NCBI GenBank assembly: GCA_007133925.1
Contig: SLLU01000055.1
Location: 1-9,435, forward strand
Length of the DNA stretch: 9,435 nt
Direction of reading: 5' to 3'
Source of the DNA: Candidatus Halarchaeoplasma halalkaliphilum
GTDB lineage: Archaea; Thermoplasmatota; Thermoplasmata; Halarchaeoplasmatales; Halarchaeoplasmataceae
The notes under the pieces are model-generated. The model was not told where the DNA came from and made no database searches. It saw nothing but the letters and a program-made list of their open reading frames with translations. This document shows, piece by piece, positions 6,756 to 9,435 of the stretch. Both the position numbers and the translations under genes were made by a program. Within the stretch, counting starts at the first letter, position 1. The number at the start of each line of letters is the position of its first letter.

Positions 6756-7315
6756 AGAAACAACCCCCCGAAAAGAGTAGCAAATCCGAACAAGATGATA
6801 AGGGTGGCAATATCCCCTACAGTGGTGAGTACCGGCCCGCTTATGTTATCCGGATCTATGTTGAATTTAATAGAGAATGCGATTATCCCAAAGGTGACCA
6901 ACAGAAGAACCACTGCGGATGTTACTCCGGTGGTGATAGATATCAGGGCGATGACCATGATAGCCCTGGGGCTTATGGTGATGGGTAAGAACATACTGGT
7001 CAAGAACAGGAAAAGAGGGATCACCAACGAAACGAACACACTCAATGACATGGTCCCTTTGAAGTTCTCGTTGGTAACGTCAGACGTTAAGCCTTCATCC
7101 AGTAGACCGAGATGCATGGCGGAACCCAGTCTGGAGCCCAGGGCGGAACAGATGTTCCCCCTCATATCTATTATGGCGGGAACGATGACGATCAATCCCG
7201 GTATGATCTCGAATATGTCTGCCATGCTACCCAGAAAGAAACCGGCTAGGCTACCCCCCAATACGCAAAGAAATAACACCGGGAGAGTTTCCACCAGCAC
7301 CTTTCTACGGTTCAT
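6752..7315 (-). CDS. MgtE-type divalent cation transporter half (first)
   Basis: Integral membrane protein of 187 residues, the first of two MgtE membrane-domain halves and the first gene of the cation-transport operon. Hydrophobic segments lie at about 11-30, 36-50, 90-112, 117-147 and 160-186. Conserved MgtE features are PGLIVIVPAIIDMRGN (39-54), followed by ALGSRLGSAMHLG, and FNIDPDNISGPVLTTVGDIA (151-170). Asp168 falls at the place of the pore Asp of bacterial MgtE. Bacterial MgtE is about 450 residues with N and CBS domains; both are absent here, and the PhoU/TrkA_C proteins downstream may supply the sensing function instead. The ATG at 7315 has no clear ribosome site, which fits a leaderless transcript or readthrough from the small gene 39 bases upstream. 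Family assignment is firm; ion specificity is inferred. Confidence 0.9.
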   Translation of the reverse strand: MNRRKVLVETLPVLFLCVLGGSLAGFFLGSMADIFEIIPGLIVIVPAIIDMRGNICSALGSRLGSAMHLGLLDEGLTSDVTNENFKGTMSLSVFVSLVIPLFLFLTSMFLPITISPRAIMVIALISITTGVTSAVVLLLVTFGIIAFSIKFNIDPDNISGPVLTTVGDIATLIILFGFATLFGGLFL

Positions 7316-7334
7316 GCATCTTTAGAGAGTAGTC

Positions 7335-7346
7335 AAATAAAAAAGG
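7335..7346 (-). terminator. T-rich tract: poly-U terminator and/or weak promoter
   Basis: Minus-strand CCTTTTTTATTT starts 8 bases after the stop codon of the small zinc-binding gene and about 20 bases before the MgtE start. As RNA it would be a poly-U stretch of the kind that terminates archaeal transcription. It is also preceded by a BRE-like CGAAAACC and sits close to -26 of the ATG at 7315, so it could instead be a weak TATA-like element for a leaderless MgtE transcript. The sequence alone does not decide. Confidence 0.4.
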
Positions 7347-7354
7347 TTTTCGGA

Positions 7355-7576
7355 CTACTTCCACGATAGTTGTCTGGCTTCCCGTTCTTCCTTGGTATTT
7401 TTCTTGTATTCCTTCCAGTGTTTTTTGCAAAGGTATGCATTCGGCCCATCCGCTTCTATTTCAAGTCCAGCCTTCTTCGAGGCGTTGCTGGCCGGGACGG
7501 ACTGCTTCTTTTTTTCTTCACATCCCTTAACATCACACGTCTTCTTTGCGGACTTACTCTTTCGTTCGTGCTTCAT
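7355..7576 (-). CDS. Small lysine-rich CxxxxC/CxxH putative zinc-binding protein
   Basis: A 73-residue protein I do not recognise by name. It is strongly basic, with Lys runs at both ends, and carries two metal-ligand-like pairs: Cys14-x4-Cys19 and Cys50-x2-His53, the latter in a YLCKKHWKEYKK stretch. This suggests one bound zinc and possibly nucleic-acid contact, but the function is not known. The ATG at 7576 is chosen because GAGGGG lies 6 bases upstream and a TATA-like TATTATAT sits 30-40 bases upstream. A start further upstream (7627) would place that promoter inside the gene. It is divergent from the large surface-protein gene and lies 39 bases ahead of the MgtE operon on the same strand, so partial co-transcription with MgtE is possible. 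Confidence 0.7.
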   Translation of the reverse strand: MKHERKSKSAKKTCDVKGCEEKKKQSVPASNASKKAGLEIEADGPNAYLCKKHWKEYKKNTKEEREARQLSWK

Positions 7577-7583
7577 ACTGTTT

Positions 7584-7615
7584 ACCCCTCTAGAGATGGG
7601 TCCCATGATATAATA
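7584..7615 (-). promoter_or_regulatory. TATA-like box and ribosome site of the small zinc-binding gene
   Basis: Minus-strand TATTATAT (7615-7608) is followed by GAGGGGT (7590-7584), 7 bases before the ATG at 7576. At normal archaeal spacing transcription would begin just around the ribosome site, giving a very short leader. This pair decides the start in favour of 7576 over an upstream in-frame ATG. Confidence 0.5.
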
Positions 7616-7657
7616 TGTTTTTCCCACTTGACATCCCCCTTGGACCCTGCAAAAATA

Positions 7658-7665
7658 TTTATATC
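7658..7665 (+). promoter_or_regulatory. TATA box of the surface-protein gene
   Basis: TTTATATC on the plus strand, preceded by an A-rich GCAAAAAT that could serve as BRE. Transcription would start near 7687, leaving a leader of about 45 bases. It is one of the clearest TATA matches in the window and stands back to back with the TATA-like box of the divergent small gene, about 45 bases apart. Confidence 0.6.
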
Positions 7666-7716
7666 AGCGCCCCTAATCCCTGCCGCAAATCCATAGTTCA
7701 AACAGTATAATGTTCC

Positions 7717-7724
7717 AAGGAGGA
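7717..7724 (+). promoter_or_regulatory. Strong Shine-Dalgarno of the surface-protein gene
   Basis: AAGGAGGA lies 8 bases before the ATG at 7733 and is among the strongest ribosome sites in the window. It fixes the start and suggests high expression, as expected for an abundant surface protein. Confidence 0.8.
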
Positions 7725-7732
7725 ACCACAAT

Positions 7733-9435
7733 ATGAAACCAAAAACAGCAGGCAAATTTGCTACCGGTCTGATAGCGCTCCTTATGGTGTTATCAGGCGC
7801 AATGGTACTGCAATGGAGTGCGCAAGCGGAAGAACGCCACGTAGGAACAGTAGAGGGAATAGTGCAGGCAGCAGATGGAAGCCTGATCCCCGAAGGATTC
7901 AATGTTAATCTTGAAAATCTTAACGAGGAATTAACTATCACGTCTCATACTCAGAAAGGAGGATATTTCCTGTTTCAGGATGTCGATGTGGGCCACTACC
8001 GGCTCACAGTGCCTTCCCAGACCCATACCAGGGCCTATCACGGGAGTGAAACAGACATATTCTACGTCGGTAGAGATGCCATAGAGTTCCAAGAGGTAGA
8101 AGTACTATCCATGCCTATGAGGTATACCTTGAACGGTACGGTGATCAATATACAGGGCGAGGTGGTCGAGGACGCCACGATCCACGTTATAGACGGGGAC
8201 TATCATTTTCAGGCCGGGCTTGATGACCTAGAGAACGGAACTTTTGAGTTCGAGGTATATGAAGGTACTTTCCAACTGCGTGTGGCGGCCGAGGATTACG
8301 CTCCCTATATTTTGTCAGACATGTTGGTGAATGAAACCACCACAGAAAACGGTACACTCACCATGGATGTGGTGCTTCAGGAATCCCCTCAGATCAGCGG
8401 ATATCTGTGGTCCACCGGTGACGACGGCCAGTACGGGGTAACCTCTTCCAAAGAGATCACCCTGATCAACAACCATAACGGAGATACTCTCAGGGCCACC
8501 ATGCCTCAAGGGAACCCGTGGTTCACCATCGGTGCCACCGCCGGGGAATACACCCTTCTCATCTCCGCAGAAGGTTACAAGCAGTATATCAGAGAAGATA
8601 TAGTGATACCCGATAACCAATCAAACAGGGCATTGGGACGTATCTTTGTTGACGAATCCAATCCCGAGAGCATACACACGACCATAGAGTTCGAAGATTG
8701 GAACACACTAACGGTTACACGGGAAAGAACGCTGGAGATCAACAGCCGCATGACCGGTTTGGATTATTGGTATCTGGGTAATCTGCGGATGCAGATAGAC
8801 AAGGAATTCGGTAACGACGATGGTGTGGTGACCCAAGGAGAAGTTGATGCATTCAAGCAGTGGCTGGAGTACCGTGAGGCAAACCACATCAGTTCCCAAA
8901 GATTACTCAGGCTGGATGACATGGCCTATGTGCTGGATGATTTCGAATTCCATTCCCAGGAACTAGATTCCCTAGTGGGGGGTGTAACGGACCTTGATGT
9001 TGAGACCATCACCGTCACCAGCGTTATGCATTACCTACCTGAAGAAGAGATAGAGCTGGAGGAAGATGAATCACTTCAGCTCCTCCTGGGCCTGAAGAAC
9101 GATGTATCATTGGGCAATTATAGGGACTATTCCTACGAACTGTCACTGCCCCAGGGCTTCGAAAGGGTACCCACCACCGACGAGGTCATACCCGAGGGTG
9201 TTGAGGTGGAAGGTTTCACCCATATAACCTTGAAGACCCCAGAAGGTGAAGGGCGCTCTTATGTGACCCTGAATATCCATCCTTCCGAGGAAGGAGAAGC
9301 CTCGGTGGTTTTGGTTCTGGACGTCAACGTTTATCTCATGGAAGATGATCGCTATGCAGTTCAATTGGATACCAATGTAACCTGCATAGCTGAACTCAAA
9401 GATCCCGTGGGCAGTCCCGAAGATGCCAACTATAC
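7733..9435 (+). CDS. Secreted surface protein with carboxypeptidase-regulatory-like repeats and EF-hand-like loop, 3' end cut
   Basis: Probable cell-surface or exported protein; 567 codons are present and open to the window end. A Sec signal peptide is visible: basic MKPKTAGK, a hydrophobic core (12-28), then AQA at 30-32 with likely cleavage before Glu33. Three beta-sandwich modules of the carboxypeptidase-regulatory/Ig-like type follow at about 38-125, 131-215 and 220-295. Each has a GxV or GYL opening and a GxYxLxV or GTFQLRV strand. An EF-hand-like loop is at 356-371 (DKEFGNDDGVVTQGEV; Asn361, Asp363, Gly364, Glu370), inside a helical stretch. A further beta-rich domain runs from about 420. 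Several N-glycosylation sequons occur (Asn134, 168, 200, 206, 295, 548). The mature chain is acidic and has one Cys (551). No enzymatic motif is seen; a membrane or sorting anchor may lie beyond the window. The role is structural or adhesive by inference only. Confidence 0.85.
   Translation, partial: MKPKTAGKFATGLIALLMVLSGAMVLQWSAQAEERHVGTVEGIVQAADGSLIPEGFNVNLENLNEELTITSHTQKGGYFLFQDVDVGHYRLTVPSQTHTRAYHGSETDIFYVGRDAIEFQEVEVLSMPMRYTLNGTVINIQGEVVEDATIHVIDGDYHFQAGLDDLENGTFEFEVYEGTFQLRVAAEDYAPYILSDMLVNETTTENGTLTMDVVLQESPQISGYLWSTGDDGQYGVTSSKEITLINNHNGDTLRATMPQGNPWFTIGATAGEYTLLISAEGYKQYIREDIVIPDNQSNRALGRIFVDESNPESIHTTIEFEDWNTLTVTRERTLEINSRMTGLDYWYLGNLRMQIDKEFGNDDGVVTQGEVDAFKQWLEYREANHISSQRLLRLDDMAYVLDDFEFHSQELDSLVGGVTDLDVETITVTSVMHYLPEEEIELEEDESLQLLLGLKNDVSLGNYRDYSYELSLPQGFERVPTTDEVIPEGVEVEGFTHITLKTPEGEGRSYVTLNIHPSEEGEASVVLVLDVNVYLMEDDRYAVQLDTNVTCIAELKDPVGSPEDANY

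Noticed and set aside
6672..7325. 217-codon open frame on the plus strand
   Set aside because: It is antisense to both MgtE halves, which carry clear family motifs. Its composition looks like the mirror image of membrane-protein codons.
7577..7627. Longer start for the small zinc-binding protein at 7627
   Set aside because: That start has no ribosome site, and its first 17 codons cover the TATA-like box and the GAGGGG site that serve the ATG at 7576.
7582..7941. 119-codon open frame on the minus strand across the divergent promoter region
   Set aside because: It runs through both promoters and the signal-peptide region of the surface protein, with no ribosome site and no recognisable motif.

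Overview
The window looks archaeal, most likely euryarchaeal in the broad sense; Thermoplasmata-like is my guess. The evidence is TATA-box promoters in place of -35/-10 pairs, TTG start codons inside TTGA overlaps, a FlaI/TadA-type ATPase with FlaJ-type platform proteins, and half-size MgtE permeases next to PhoU/TrkA-C proteins (the COG1824 and COG3273 types, a characteristically archaeal combination). No rRNA, tRNA, mobile element or CRISPR array is visible, so the lineage stays an inference. Coding density is very high and there is no gene-free stretch above 300 bases.

Region 1 (1-4892, minus strand) is a tightly packed operon for a type IV pilus/Tad-like secretion machine. In transcription order it encodes a complete secretion ATPase (start about 4892), a polytopic T2SF/GspF platform protein (2175-3197), a second T2SF platform protein (1250-2167), and a second, paralogous ATPase that runs off the left edge (1244 to 1). 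Intergenic gaps are 0, 7 and 5 bases. The two T2SF proteins look like the two halves of an archaellum-type FlaJ on separate chains. The two ATPases are clearly homologous, but each departs from consensus at a different active-site motif. No pilin or prepilin peptidase is in view.

Region 2 (5012-7315, minus strand) is a four-gene cation-transport operon. It holds two half-size MgtE-type membrane proteins followed by two cytosolic PhoU-plus-TrkA_C regulators, all joined by 4-base TTGA or ATGA overlaps. The layout suggests a heterodimeric divalent-cation (probably Mg2+) channel or transporter gated by a heterodimeric ligand-sensing pair.

Region 3 (7355 to the right edge) is a divergent pair. 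A 73-residue lysine-rich CxxxxC/CxxH protein is on the minus strand. A large secreted surface protein is on the plus strand, with a signal peptide, carboxypeptidase-regulatory-like beta-sandwich repeats and an EF-hand-like loop; it is cut by the window end. TATA-like boxes for both lie in the shared upstream region, and a strong AAGGAGGA ribosome site precedes the surface protein.
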